Positions 1 through 10,910 are shown, counted from the stretch's first letter. The stretch is DNA of 64,000 nucleotides from Dipteris shenzhenensis (GCA_047967505.1 CM106540.1); one strand, 5' to 3'. Numbers and translations are program-made. Notes: generated by a model not told the origin, from the sequence alone.

Positions 1-230
1 AACTCTAGTACAAAGAAATAGAAGAACCCTATATGTGGGTCTCAAACCAAACTCAGCTAACTAAGGTGGCATACTAACTGAGCCACAAACTAGAGTACAT
101 AAGGATAGCTGTCATACAGCTATTATTCATGGGCAGTGTGTACCAACCGCATCTACAGCCTAGCAAGTCGGTGACATAAATGCACAACGGTCACCCTGGC
201 ATATCATGAGTGGAGCTCGATATCTCAACA
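1..230 (-). repeat. 3' LTR of copia 1 (partial)
   Basis: It matches 7367-7593 closely and ends with ATATCTCAACA, the complement of an LTR start TGTTGAGATAT. A polypurine tract (complement of CTCCCCCTC, 231-239) abuts it. About 120 bp of the LTR lie left of the window. Confidence 0.85.
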
Positions 231-239
231 CTCCCCCTC
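231..239 (-). other. Polypurine tract of copia 1
   Basis: The minus strand reads GAGGGGGAG directly before the LTR start TGTTGAG. This is the normal place for the plus-strand primer of reverse transcription. Confidence 0.7.
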
Positions 240-740
240 GAGCTCAATCCCAATTCTTGCACACCAAGCAGGTCTCTAAACTTGCGCAGCTTCTCTGTGC
301 CCAATGCCTTCGTGAATATGTCAGCTACCTGATCCTCTGTGTTGACATAAACTAGATCAATAAGTCCTAGTAAAACCTTCTCCCGCACATAGTGATAATG
401 CACCTCAATGTGCTTTGTTCTAGCATGGTAGACTAGGTTATTTGCCAAGTGTATATTGCTCATGTTGTCATAATAAATGAAAACTGGCCCATCAGTAGAC
501 TAATGCATATCATAGAGTAGCTTATGCAACCAAGCTACCTCACATGCAGCCATTGCTACACCCCTGTACTCAGCCTCTGTGCTTGACAAGGCAACTGTAG
601 GCTATTTCTTGCTACTCCAAGTGACTGCAACACTCCCAAAAGAGAACACATATCCATTGGTTGATCGTCTATCATAAATACTACTAGCCCAATTAGCATC
701 AGTGTATCCATGCAACTGTATCTGAACGCCAGCCTCATAA
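240..740 (-). pseudogene. copia 1 RNase H domain (broken)
   Basis: The minus-strand frames give DRRSTNGYVF, then ALSSTEAEYRGVA, then NNLVYHARTKHIEVHYH and DIFTKALG. This is the standard order of a copia RNase H, with the STEAEY active-site acidic residue and the KHIEVHYH/FTKAL end. Stops fall near 602 and 505, so it is not translated as one piece. It follows RT and ends just before the polypurine tract. Confidence 0.85.
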
Positions 741-751
741 AATAGTCTATA

Positions 752-1870
752 CTACAATGTGGACTTCACATACCTGAGTATGCATCTAGCCGCATCCAAA
801 TGTGGTTTCCTTGGGGCCTGCATAAACTGACTTACCAATCCAACAGCATAGCTCAAATCTAGCCTGGTAATAGTCATATAAATCAAACTTCCTACTATGC
901 ATCTGTACATAGTAGGTTCTTCCAGAAGCTCACCTGCATCTGCGCTCAGCTTCACATTCTGCTCTAAAGGAATTGAAATAGGTTTACAACCTGTCATCCC
1001 ATATTTAGACAGCATATCCAATCCATACTACCTCTGCAAGAGCCGTATCCCACTTGGTGATCTAATCACCTCAATGCCCAAGAAATAACACAGCTCTCCC
1101 AAATCCTTCATCTCAAACTTTTGCTTCAATAGCATTTTCACATGAAGGATATCTTCATCACTATCACCTGTGATGATCAAATCATCAACATAAATGACAA
1201 GCAGCATAATACCTTTCTCTGTTTTTCTCACATAAAGTGAGAAATCTGCCTTGGAAATTTGAAAGCCAACAATGACAAGATACTGTCCTATCTTGTCAGA
1301 CCATGCTCTAGGTGCTTGCTTCAAGCCATACAAGGCTTTCTTCAACTTGCAAACAAACTTAGGATGAATAGCATGAACATAACCTGGTGGCTGCTCCATA
1401 AAGACCTCTTCTTGCAAATCACCATGCAAGAAGGCATTCTTTACATCCATCTGATGTAAAGACCATCCCTTTGATGCAGCCATAGTGATGACTGCTCTTA
1501 CGGTTGCCATCCTTGCAACCGGACGGAATGTTTCTTCATAATCAATGCCACATACCCCTTGACAACTAATCTTGCCTTGTATCTATTCACAGAACCATCT
1601 GCATTGTGCTTCACCTTATAAACCCACTTACAGCCAATTGCATTCTTGTCTTTAGGCAAGACACCAATTCCCATGTAGCATTTGCTTCCAAGGCATCCAT
1701 TTCTTCATCCATGGCTTTCTCCCATTTTTCTTTTCCCATGGCTTGCTCAAAAGAAGTGGGTTCTGGTTCCTGTATCACTTTGACCATATAGGCATAGTGA
1801 ATGGCTGTAAATCCATCATATTTCAGCCTATCCACAGGATATCTAGCTCTGGTAGACCTGCACAAAATAG
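752..1870 (-). pseudogene. copia 1 reverse transcriptase (broken)
   Basis: The minus-strand pieces show [11 protein letters not shown] (the RT entry), MDVKNAFLHGDLQEEVFMEQPPG in two halves, LYGLKQAPRAW and the catalytic YVDDLIITG near 1180, then the thumb region LGIEVIRSP and SQFMQAPRKPH. These are RVT_2 family landmarks. A frameshift and stop separate the N-terminal part (about 1611-1870) from the core (1028-1510), and a stop near 1028 splits core from tail. The catalytic residues survive but the frame does not. Confidence 0.9.
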
Positions 1871-2054
1871 GCTCACTTCCAGGTGCTCTCAAAACATCCC
1901 TGGTCTTCCTTACTCCAGGTGTAACAACAGAAGGAATACCCAACTCATCATCAATGCTCTGTTCAGAGCCACTGGATTCACCATCCACATAAGAGTGACC
2001 TGCATTCACATCAAACATGGGCTGATCTACCTTCTCTTTTCCTTTTCGTGATAC

Positions 2055-3065
2055 CTACATACCACTATTTGCATTGCTTTGAGGAGATTCTCCTGATCTT
2101 AATCTACCTGTCCATGGTGAAGTATGTGAATCACTGCTAGAGGACACTACAGGTCCACTAATATTTTGTGATTGCTGTTGTGAATTCTGTACAGCATTAC
2201 CATTTTGTGCATCTACATCAATCATCACATTTACTGGTTTATACCAGCTGCTCATCTCATCAAAAACAACATCTCTGCTCATTGTAAACTTATGAGTAGA
2301 AGGCTTATAGCATCTATACCCTTTCTGCTGTAGAGAATAACCAATAAAGATGCACTTCTCAGCTTTTGGATCCAACTTGGACCTCAACTCATCTCTCACA
2401 TGAACATAGGCAATGCAACCAAAAATTTTCAAATGAGAAATATCTGGTTTCCTACCAGTATACATCTCCTCTGGCATCATGCCATGTATTGCTGTAGTGG
2501 GAGTCCTATTCATTATGTAAACTGCTGTACCAACTGCGTCAGCCCAATAATAATCTAGTAGGTCTTTTTCATTTAGCATGGCCCGAGATACCTCTCCAAT
2601 ATGCATGTTTTTCCTTTCTGCAAGTCCATTTTGCTGTGGGGTATGACTGCATGAATATTGCTGCTTTATGCCATGCTCCTACAGGAACCTTGCAAACTCA
2701 TTTGAGAGGTACTCTCCCCCTCCATTTGACCTTAGGCATTTTATTTGCAAGCCTGTTTCTTTTTCAACCATAGCTTTAAAAGCTTTGAAGTGCCCAAACA
2801 GTTCACTTTTCTTTTCCATAAAATACACCCAAACTTTTCTGCTGTAGTCATCAATAAAAGTGACAAAATAATGACAGCCTCCAATAGATGCAGCTTTAGT
2901 AGTCCACACATCAGAGTGGATTAATTCCAATGGCTTCTTACTCTCTTGAACATGGCTAGGAAATGGTTTCCTTGCCTGTTTTCCAAATTGACAGGCTTCA
3001 CATACCTTGTGCATTTTTGCAACCTTGAATTTAGGCAATCTTGCAACAATATTTTGGACCTGCAT
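2055..3065 (-). pseudogene. copia 1 integrase (broken)
   Basis: Reading the minus strand from 3065: the HHCC end CEACQFGKQARKPF, then the core ELIHSDVW (first Asp), VTFIDDYSRKVWVYF (second Asp region), CLRSNGGGEYLSNEF (the usual LRSDNGGEY with Asp lost), then LKIFGCIAYVHV and KCIFIGYS, typical of the copia integrase C-terminus. A stop near 2677 splits it. The RSNGGGEY change is a substitution or short frame slip at a catalytic position. Confidence 0.9.
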
Positions 3066-3074
3066 TGATTTAAG

Positions 3075-3640
3075 TCACTGTACATCAACATGACCAATGT
3101 GTTTATGCCAGATATCAATATCTGCAACTACACCAGTCCCATGTGCAAACATTGTTGCACTCAATTCAGGCATGTCTGCATCCAACGTAAACATCCTGCC
3201 CTTCTTCTTTCCTTTTGCTATCAAGCGACCGTTATTTCTCATATCCTCAACAAAGCATCCATGAGGATTAAATCTAACTTGCAAGCCCTGCTTAACCATT
3301 TGACCAATAGAAACCAGGTTCTTGGTGATGTTTGGGACATGAAATACATCAGACAGGTATTTCTTTTTCCCATCCTGCATAGACAAAGGAATTTTACCAA
3401 TATGCATAATAGGATGTGCAGTATCATCACCAGTCTCCACAAATCCTGGTCTTTCCATTTTCCTTGCATCTTGCATCCATTCTGCATGACCTGTCATGTG
3501 GTTTGACGCACTTGAGTCAACATACCACACATCATTGCTTTCTTCTGCATTTGTCACAGAATTGGTCATGTGCTGCACCCTAAACAGATGCTCATTTCTG
3601 TCATCACCTATCTACTACATCGGCCTCTAGATCTCGGCCT
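3075..3640 (-). pseudogene. copia 1 aspartic protease and GAG-pre-integrase region
   Basis: The minus frame reads VWYVDSSASNHMTGHAEW, the copia protease site (usual D-S-G-A-S/T, here DSSAS with Gly to Ser), then VFHVPNITKNLVSIGQM and a GAG-pre-integrase stretch DIDIWHKHIGHV. An arginine/glycine-rich stretch follows near 3610-3670 (gag side). I did not find a clean zinc knuckle next to it. A stop separates it from integrase at about 3075. Confidence 0.85.
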
Positions 3641-3659
3641 CCTCTACCTCTGCCTCTAC

Positions 3660-4310
3660 CTCTTCCAGCATTTGAGTAGAAGATAGTTTCTTTTGAAGTT
3701 CATCATGACGAAGATGCACCATCATTTCTCTGCTCTTCAGAAATTAGAAGAGCAAACAACTCCTAAAAATCAGGAAATTTTTCACAGACGGCAATGGATG
3801 TCCAGAACCTTGCATAATCCTTTCCTAGACCATTCAAGGTCACAAAAACTAGATCATCATCTTCCACTGGCGACCCAATGGAAGCAAGTGCATCTGCAAT
3901 TTTCTTCACCTTCATGTGGTAGCCATTGATGCTCATATTTTCTCTCTGCACATTGTGCAACTCCTGCTTGAGCTGCATTTTCCTGGCTTGCATGTTTGTG
4001 TTGTACATTTTTGCCAAAGTATCCCATGCCTCCTTTGGCGTACTTGCATCCTGAATATGCACAATCATAGAATCCGAAATACTGATAGAAAGCCAGTACA
4101 TAACTTTTTTGGCTCTCTCATGCAATCGTTTAAATGCCTGCATTTCTTGTTGATTGAGAACATTAGGAAGAACTGTTCTTCTTCATTTCCTGTAATGAAC
4201 TCCCAATAGCCTTTTCCCATAAGGAAATTCGTCATTCTAAACTTCCATGCCTAGAAGTTATTCTTGTCAAACTTTTCAGTGACAATCTGTGAAAGAGAAT
4301 CATACGCCAT
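3660..4310 (-). pseudogene. copia 1 gag (broken)
   Basis: The likely start is the ATG complementary to 4308-4310, giving MAYDSLSQIVTEKFDKNNF, followed by an in-frame TAG, then AWKFRMTNFLMGKGYWEF. After a frame change come RLHERAKKVMYWLSISISD, PKEAWDTLAKMY and ALASIGSPVEDDDLV. This is the UBN2 type of copia gag capsid. At least one stop and one frameshift break it. It lies about 385 bp inside the PBS. Confidence 0.85.
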
Positions 4311-4694
4311 TACAGAACACTGCAAAAAAACATAGCTTTTGCCTCACACGGGCAGATTTGCAAAACTGATGAAAGTGGTATTTGGCCACAGAGTCACTTC
4401 CTAGTCATGATTTTGCATCAACAGGCAATAAGGATGATTCTGCAACTCCCAATATCTCTACGCATAGACATACGATGCAATTTCTGCTCCAACTTTTCAC
4501 CGACCTGCAGAGCATATACTACCCTCTCGCCGCACCGCGAAGGGCGTCTCAATCTGAGACAGTGCACTCTTGCACTTCCGGCTATGCTACTTGCAGAGAT
4601 TTGCTCCCAAACTCAAAAAAGGAAAGCAACACTGGTCCTCTTACCAGGACACCGCGAACTTGGTTTGCTTTCTTGAGCTCCTTACCACGAACCA

Positions 4695-4707
4695 GGCTCT
4701 GATACCA
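4695..4707 (-). other. Primer binding site of copia 1 (tRNA-iMet)
   Basis: The complement reads TGGTATCAGAGCC, matching the 3' end of plant initiator tRNA-Met. It sits directly inside the 5' LTR, whose end TTCACA lies at 4708-4713. Confidence 0.9.
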
Positions 4708-4752
4708 TGTGAAGATAGTGGGAGAGAGGGAAGGAGTCTATCTTGCAGCTTT
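4708..4752 (-). repeat. 5' LTR of copia 1, inner piece
   Basis: This 45-bp end of the 5' LTR lies next to the PBS. It is separated from the rest (7287-7593) by the nested element. Its last five bases GCTTT (4748-4752) are the left target duplication of that insertion. Confidence 0.8.
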
Positions 4753-5030
4753 TGAAGGCACAGGAATGGAATGAAATGGAAATGAAATGACAATACAAGT
4801 GCAAAGCAATGATAACCAAGAGTACTCACATGTAGGCCAAGAGAGCTTGATGTTGATTGATGTCACAAAACTAGAAAGTACAATGCCTTTATAGAATAGG
4901 CACACACACTCTAGGAGTCACATGTATATGGGATAAGTCCCATAGTGACACATGGCACTCTAGGATATAAAGTAGTCTAGTACTACTCTAGAACACTAGA
5001 AAACACTCACTTTGGCTTCATGTTCCAACA
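4753..5030 (-). repeat. 3' LTR of nested gag-only element
   Basis: It is 278 bp and ends with GTTCCAACA (complement TGTTGGAAC). It is nearly identical to 7004-7281. The seven C at 5031-5037 form the minus-strand polypurine tract. Confidence 0.93.
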
Positions 5031-5037
5031 CCCCCCC

Positions 5038-5429
5038 ATGAAGGCAAGGTGAGAGATTACTAGAATGGAGCCAAGAACAGGACATGACATGATGAATCTA
5101 CTAATCTGTACATCCCAAATAGCTCAGAGGCTCAAAAGAGAAGCATGGCTACTTGACCCAACAAAACAGTCTAGGGAGTGCACCAACATCCTAGAACTCG
5201 GCCAGGCCTGATAACAAAATCTATCAATGCCAATAATAGGACTCCCATAGTACATCCCCCCCTGGCTTCATAACATGAAGTGGTAGGAAGCCACACACAA
5301 ATAAAGTAAAATAGAATAACATCATTTTAGGAGGACTATCCAAGGCTGAGAACCTTTATTGACTCAACACACATGATTTATTTGCATTCATTTTAGGGGG
5401 ACTCCCAAGGCAGAGTACCTTCGACACAC
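5038..5429 (-). other. 3' untranslated region of nested element
   Basis: There is no reading frame. On the minus strand this region contains a second G-run (complement of C 5256-5262) about 225 bp upstream of the terminal polypurine tract. The region is homologous to 62860-63298 of the element at 61452-63633. Confidence 0.7.
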
Positions 5430-6310
5430 TCAAAAAACAAAGTCAAGATCATCTGGTGCATAGACCTCTCCATCTAGAGAGAGATCTTGGATGTGAGCAG
5501 TGAGAGCATGAATTGGAATAGAGATGTCTGCATTGTCTTCGTCTTCCTTGGATATAGTCCCAACCAAGTTGGCATGGTCTTTAGATTGTTGTTTGGCCAG
5601 CTTCTGGAAGCAACGATCTTCGGTGTGACCAAGCTTCCCACAGTAAGTGCACTTGATAGGTTTGAAGTTACCTTTTCCTTTAGGAAACCTCCCTTTAGAA
5701 AATAGTGCATTGGCGTCAGGAGTATCAATATGCCTTCTTTCATGATCAAGAAGCATAGCAACCATGTCATGGTAGCTCATGCTTGCCACTCTTAATGCTG
5801 GTATAATCTCCCGATACTTAGGAATGTCTTCAATGCTTGTGAGGAGCACCGCGACCTGGTCATCATCCCCAACTGGGGCCTTCAACGCAGCAAGTTGAGT
5901 GATGAGAGACTCCATATGATTTAGATGGGCGAGAAGAGAGTCCTCATGCTTCATCTGGAGTTTGAAGAATTCTTGGCGGAGAAAGACCTTAGAATTGATT
6001 ACCTTATTGCCGAAAAGACCTTCAAATTTCTCCCATAATTCTTGAGCAGTGGAATCAAAGTCAAGATGATGAATAACTCATCATCCAAACCCAAACCAAT
6101 GAGAGAAAGGGCTTTGTCGTTTAAATTCTCCCAGTGTAGAATTTTCTCCTCATCTGATTGTGGCTTTTTATCCTTGCCACAAACCACGTTCCACACCCCG
6201 TCTTTCATAAGGATAAGACACAGCTTTGTTTGCCATGTCAGAAAGTTCTTACCCGTGAACTTTTCAATAAAGGCACTTGACTTCAGGACTCCATGGCAAT
6301 CAACTTGCAA
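5430..6310 (-). pseudogene. Gag of nested element, one frameshift
   Basis: The minus strand has an N-terminal piece from 6310 (FTGKNFLTWQTKLCLILMKD, then NDKALSLIGLGLDDELF) and a second piece ending at 5430 (MKHEDSLLAHLNHMESLI, LLTSIEDIPKYREIIPAL, zinc knuckle CTYCGKLGHTEDRC with all CX2CX4HX4C residues). A frame change near 6055 separates them. This is copia gag (UBN2 type). The last residues DDLDFVF end at a stop and no pol follows. Apart from the frameshift it looks recently functional. Confidence 0.88.
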
Positions 6311-6988
6311 GTAGCAAATTCAGAGGTACGTTAGGGATTGAAGGGTCATGCGCAAGGGGCTAGAAAGAAACGAATAGGAGTAGGGCAGAATTCAGCAACT
6401 CTTCTTTGTAGGTAGTAATCAGCACTCCTCCACGATAGCATTCAGCAGCTTCTCAACGAACTAGGTGGCCAACCAAAGCTTCACGCAGGCAATAGCTTCA
6501 CGCAGGAGAGGCAGCAACTTCAAAAATTCGTGGGCAGCTCCTTCAGCATCACGAACAGATCAGCATCAATGCAGGACAGCAACGTGCAGCAGCTCTTCCA
6601 TTGTCTCAAACAAAAAAAATGCTGGGCAGAGTGGCGGGCTGTTCGCAGTGGCAATGGGCAGAACTGAAGCGGCATTTGGAGCAGAAAAACGGGCAGCCTC
6701 AGGAGGTCTCAAACAGCAGCAAATAGCACGGGCAGATCTACAGCAGGAATGTCGAAGAAGAGGTTCACGGGCAGCATCAAATAATGTGGGCAGATCTGCA
6801 GTAGGAACAAGAGCGTGGCAGCCTAAATAGGAGCAGAATCTGGAGCAAAAAATCGGGGCAGCAGCTGGAGATGGCCTTATCTTCAAGATGGAGGAGAGCA
6901 TACTCTCTTGCACTTAGAGAAAGAGAGAGAGGGCATGGCTTCTCTTTTTGGCCTCCCTCTCCTCAATCTCTAGGAGCAAAAGAGCAGT
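6311..6988 (-). other. Leader of nested element
   Basis: This lies between gag and the PBS. It has only short frames with low-complexity, Q/S/A-rich translations, so I see no gene. CAGCA/GGGCAG motifs recur. Confidence 0.6.
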
Positions 6989-7001
6989 GGCTCTGATACC
7001 A
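6989..7001 (-). other. Primer binding site of nested element (tRNA-iMet)
   Basis: The complement reads TGGTATCAGAGCC, two bases inside the 5' LTR. Confidence 0.9.
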
Positions 7002-7003
7002 CA

Positions 7004-7281
7004 TGAAGGCACAGGAATGGAATGAAATGGAAATGAAATGACAATACAAGTGCAAAGCAATGATAACCAAGAGTACTCACATGTAGGCCAAGAGAGCTTG
7101 ATGTTGATTGATGTCACAAAACTAGAAAGTACAATGCCTTTATAGAATAGGCACACACACTCTAGGAGTCACATGTATATGGGATAAGTCCCATAGTGAC
7201 ACATGGCACTCTAGGATATAAAGTAGTCTAGTACTACTCTAGAACACTAGAAAACACTCACTTTGGCTTCATGTTCCAACA
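7004..7281 (-). repeat. 5' LTR of nested gag-only element
   Basis: It is 278 bp, starts TGAAGGCAC and ends GTTCCAACA. It is preceded on the plus strand by the PBS complement and followed by the GCTTT target duplication. Confidence 0.93.
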
Positions 7282-7286
7282 GCTTT

Positions 7287-7593
7287 CTCACATACACAAT
7301 GGGGGAATACACACAAAGGTGGAGGCTAAAAATAGTTTTTCTCTTCTGAGTTGTGAAAGCCAAAAGAACTCTAGTACAAAGAAATAGAAGAACCCTATAT
7401 GTGGGTCTTAAACCAAACTCAACTAACTAAGGTGGCATACTAGCTGAGCCACGAACTAGAGTAGATAAGGATAGCTGTCATCCAGCTATTATTCATGGGC
7501 GGTGTACCAACCGCATCTGCAGCTAACAAGTCGGTGACATAAATGCACAACGGTCACCCTGGCATATCACGAGTGGAGCTCGATATCTCAACA
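7287..7593 (-). repeat. 5' LTR of copia 1, outer piece
   Basis: It continues 4708-4752 after the insertion. Its last ~227 bp match the 3' LTR fragment at 1-230. With the inner piece the LTR is about 350 bp. Confidence 0.85.
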
Positions 7594-7849
7594 GGAAGGG
7601 GCTCGACTTTGTAGCCAGCTGGGCTGTGTTGACTCCGCTGGGCTAATCTCAGCTGGTGTGGGGTTGGGGTGGTTTGGAGTCTATAGTGCCGACTCGTGGG
7701 GGGTGTTTAGAGTACCTATCATGTAGCCGTATAACTCCCCAAGACTGGGAATGTGCCCCAAAAGGTTATATAACTCCCGAAAGATGGTCTCTCGAAGATC
7801 AAGTGAGCCTAAAGAGCTTCCTAGCCACGTGATGAACTGGAAAAAAGAA
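7594..7849. other. No gene seen
   Basis: This is flanking DNA outside the copia element. No frame, RNA or element end is recognisable. Confidence 0.4.
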
Positions 7850-8290
7850 AAAAAGAAGATTACTGATGAACTGAGAAGAGAAAAAGAAGAGAAAAAGAGA
7901 GAAGGAAAGAGAGTAGAAAAGAGAGGAAAAGTGGGGATAAAAGAGAGGAGAAAAAGAGAGAAAAAGTGGGGATAAAAGAGAGGAGAAAGAAGAGGAAAAG
8001 AGAGGAGAAAAAGAGAGAAAAAGTGGGGATAAAAGAGAGGAGAAAGGACAGGAAAAGAGAGGAAAAGAGAGGAGAAAAAAAGAGAGAAAAAGAGAGGAGA
8101 CAAGAGATAAAAATTACCACGAAAAGAGAAGGAAAGAGAGGATAAAAGGATACAAGAGAGAAGGAAAGAGAGGAAAATAGAGGAAAAGAGAGGAGAAAAA
8201 AAGAGAGAAAAAGAGAGGAGATAAGAGAGAAAAAGAGAGACGAAAAGAGAAGGAAAGAGAGGATAAAAGAGAGAAGGAAAAAGAGAGGAA
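7850..8290. repeat. GA-rich simple/minisatellite tract
   Basis: It is built from GAGAGGAAAA and AGAAAAAGAGAGG variants, with longer repeats near GTGGGGATAAAAGAGAGGAG (several copies from 7930). The long minus-strand frames here (Phe/Leu/Ser-rich) follow from the repeat and are not genes. Confidence 0.85.
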
Positions 8291-8295
8291 AATAT

Positions 8296-8450
8296 AGAGT
8301 GCAATCCCTTTTTTCAATCATGCTTTCCCTTTCCATCATTCATGCAATCCCCTTCTTCAATCATGCAATCCCTTTCCATCATCCATGCAATCCCTTTCTT
8401 CATTCATGCAATCACTTATTTCCATCATTCAATAATGCAATCCTTTTCTT
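8296..8450. repeat. ATGCAATCCC minisatellite
   Basis: About five or six imperfect copies of a ~20-bp unit, TCATGCAATCCCTTTCCATC and variants, follow directly on the GA-rich tract. Confidence 0.8.
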
Positions 8451-8539
8451 GGAAGTGAAAGTGGAAAGGGAAAGGGAAGAGGAAAGCGAAGGGAATGGAA
8501 GGGAAGGCCAGGCTAGGGAAAAATAACAAAGGGCGTCTA

Positions 8540-8662
8540 TCTTCACGTATAACAGTGCGTCTATAGACACGGCTATTTGTTTCCAAAAATAGAGTAGATG
8601 CATCTATAGATGCGCTCTTAGATGCACTCTCAGATGCGTCTATAGATGCGCTCCGACAGATT
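8540..8662. repeat. AGATGCG-type degenerate repeats, left cluster
   Basis: Motifs TCTATAGATGCG, TTAGATGCAC and CAGATGCG recur within about 120 bp. A larger cluster of the same motif lies at 12655-12860, on the other side of a CACTA-type coding relic. That spacing recalls the subterminal repeats of CACTA elements. I did not find CACTA/TAGTG termini. Confidence 0.55.
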
Positions 8663-8750
8663 GACTATTCTAAAAACTCGAAAAGGACATGCGCCCGATA
8701 CAAAAGCACAACACTAGTACCAAAAACATTCGTTTCTTGGATACGACAAA

Positions 8751-8996
8751 CTCGGGGGGGTCACTCATCATATGTAACTCTATCACGTGAGTTCAACAGA
8801 AGGATATTTTTTATTTCTAAAATTTACAGAAATAAATATACATAAGGGACTATTTAAAATAGTTTTGGGAAAAATTTACAGATTTGTATAGAAAAGGGGT
8901 ACATTTTATTAATGAAAAATTTACAAATAAGGGATTTTAGAAATAGGCCTTGAATGCACGTGGTATAGAGGGTTTATACATAGTGACCCCCCCGAG
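8751..8996. mobile_element. MITE, 246 bp, 15-bp perfect TIRs and 8-bp TSD
   Basis: The left end CTCGGGGGGGTCACT (8751-8765) is the exact complement of the right end (8982-8996). ACGACAAA is directly repeated outside the ends (8743-8750 and 8997-9004). Similarity extends inward through CTCTAT..CACGTG on both arms. There is no coding capacity. An 8-bp duplication is typical of the hAT superfamily, but the G-rich tip is not a standard hAT tip, so the superfamily is open. Confidence 0.88.
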
Positions 8997-9659
8997 ACGA
9001 CAAAGGACGAATCCAAAGAGAGCAACTTTCAAAGAAGATCAACTGTAAAGAGACTTACCTTGGATAGAGGTATGGAAGCTTCTTGTCCTTCAAAGTTGCT
9101 TCTCTTTCTTCTCTTCCTTGTTAACCCTTTGCTTCTCTTTTTTCTCTTCCTTGTTCACCCTCTTCTCTTTTGTGCTTGGCATGTTCCAAGAGATAATGCG
9201 TATACTCATGAAGAGGAGAGATGGGCCACAAACAGCTGTCTGCTTGCAGTCGATGTCGAGGTGGTCGGAGGATGTCCAGTGTGCAGACGAAGGTGCTTCT
9301 GTGAAGGTTTCGAAGGAGAGGCCGGATCATCGGACCCATCCTCTAAAACCTTCAACAGAGGGGAAAGGCCCTTCGTCCCATGGTGGTAAGCTCTCTCTAA
9401 CCAACTCGAAGCCTCTGCCAGGGAAATACTGTAGAAGCTTGCTACCTCTGAGGTCCTCCAAGGGCAGAGCCCTTCCGCGTAGATCCACTCCAGAGGCGGT
9501 CAAATGATGACCAAAAGGCGGAAGCGTTTGGCACTATGGCGCCATCTCAGACGAACATCACCCTCCTTCCACTGCTGCTAAAGAAGCTCCACTGCTCTGC
9601 TATCGATCCAGTCCTGCACCTACTCCTGGGACTGATCACGAATCATCTCCCAAACATTT

Positions 9660-10910
9660 TCATTCATTCCCATCACTGGTGATAGTGAAGGAATAGCTAG
9701 GACCATCATGAGGGGCAAGGACGGACACCTTAACCTCCGCCCCCTTTTGGAGGAAGAAGATGCTGATGTCTAGGCATGCAGGGAAGGAGCCAATACCAGC
9801 TGCATCCAAGTAATCCCAAGGTCCTGCTCGGTAAAACTCCAAAGGTAGAGCTGGAGTGGTGCTGGCTGTCTGTAGGGAAGGGCCTCTCCCCTCCACCGGG
9901 CTAGGGGGGACAGGTGCGGAGGAGGTCTGTGCTGGCTTCGGGGCCGCAAGCGGTGTAGGCGGATGGGGGGTTCCTGCGGGAACATGCTCAAGAGGGGGGG
10001 GCTAAAACCAAAGGGGCTGGGGTCCCAGAGGGGGGGGAGATAGAGGGACGGAGGAGGAGGGGGGAGGAGGGGGGGCATAGTGAAGGATGAGGGGGAGGCT
10101 GGCTGACCTTCTCCTTCCCTTTCTCCTTCCCCTTTCCGGGCTACTGCTAACTGGTGACCACAGGGGTCTCTTGCTGGAGAGGGGGGGGCTTTTTTGTTAC
10201 TGTTTTGTTTCCTTTCCGTTTCCTTTTGATCTCAGTCCAGCCTTCCCCTTCGGGAGGGGGTGTCGATGCCTGGCAAGGGGGATCCTAAGTTGCCTGGATG
10301 GGGGCCATCTGAGGTTCTATCCTCGTGAAGTGAGGGCAAGAGCATGCCTGGTGCCCGAAGCCGTGGCATCTCAGACACTGACCTGGGCGACCAGTGACCA
10401 TAATGCACTGCATCACCACACCTGTGTCCGTCTCAATCTTGAACTCTGAGGGGATACTCTGTGGATCTAGGACTGCCACTTTGACACGTGGCACCCCTTG
10501 GGCTATCGCCACATCAACGAAGGTGTCCTGCATGGGCCAACCAAAGTGCGCCCCCAAGTCCTTGATGATCGGGCGAAGCTCTGTAACGAGGCCTAGGAAG
10601 ATGAGGGTAACTGGATGGCGGGGAATGCAGAAGCGTGCATTGAAGTCCACTACACTGAAACCCCTATACCATGGGACCATAAGGATGATCTTCCCACCCA
10701 TGGAGGTAGGGGACCATCTGACCATATCGCTTGCAGCTTGTGCTGAGGAGAGCTTAAGCCAGAAGATACCTCATCCCATGAGTGCGACCTCCTCAATGTG
10801 GCTATCCTCAAGGTAAAGGGTGGACTGCAACCAGTCTTTGATGTCTACTCGTGAAGGGGCGTAGCCAATGACTCTCCCATAAACGAACGTCTAGGAAAAG
10901 TCAGTGGCGG
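9660..10910 (-). pseudogene. LINE ORF1 / DUF4283 protein with zinc knuckle (broken)
   Basis: The minus strand from about 10910 reads GRVIGYAPSRVDIKDWLQ, a stop in GIFWLKLSSAQAASDMV, then SVVDFNARFCIPRHPVTLIF and a CX2CX4HX4C knuckle CLRCHGFGHQACSC near 10330-10370. DUF4283 followed by one zinc knuckle is the usual layout of plant L1-type LINE ORF1. A proline-rich tail runs toward 9660. At least one stop (near 10770) breaks it. No EN or RT follows downstream on the minus strand. Confidence 0.7.

Larger units (their letters stand above)
4753..7281 (-). mobile_element. Nested gag-only copia-type LTR element (TR-GAG type)
   Basis: Two 278-bp LTRs (4753-5030 and 7004-7281) have TG...CA ends and flank 2 kb. 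GCTTT occurs on both sides (4748-4752 and 7282-7286), an exact 5-bp target duplication. On the minus strand there is a tRNA-iMet PBS, a gag gene with zinc knuckle, and a polypurine tract, but no protease, integrase, RT or RNase H. It must have used enzymes supplied in trans. The LTRs are very similar, so it is much younger than its copia host. Confidence 0.93.
1..7593 (-). mobile_element. Ty1/copia retrotransposon 1, truncated by window start, with a nested element
   Basis: On the minus strand the order is 5' LTR (right), PBS, gag, protease, integrase, RT, RNase H, PPT, 3' LTR (left, cut by the window edge). Integrase before RT is the copia order. The LTR copies at 1-230 and 7367-7593 match with few differences. 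Every coding part is broken by stops or frameshifts, so the copy is dead. A separate LTR element sits inside the 5' LTR at 4753-7281. The 3' target duplication lies outside the window, so the insertion site cannot be checked. Confidence 0.9.

Noticed and set aside
6465-6913. Frames on both strands in the leader of the nested element
   Set aside because: Low-complexity Q/A/S-rich translations in an LTR element leader; no similarity to gag or pol.
7681-8339. Long minus-strand frames rich in Phe, Leu and Ser, like membrane proteins
   Set aside because: They are translations of the GA-rich repeat tract and appear in all three frames.
8712-8722. CACTAGTACC as the left end of the CACTA element
   Set aside because: It lies on the wrong side of the left repeat cluster, and no matching TAGTG end with a 3-bp duplication was found.
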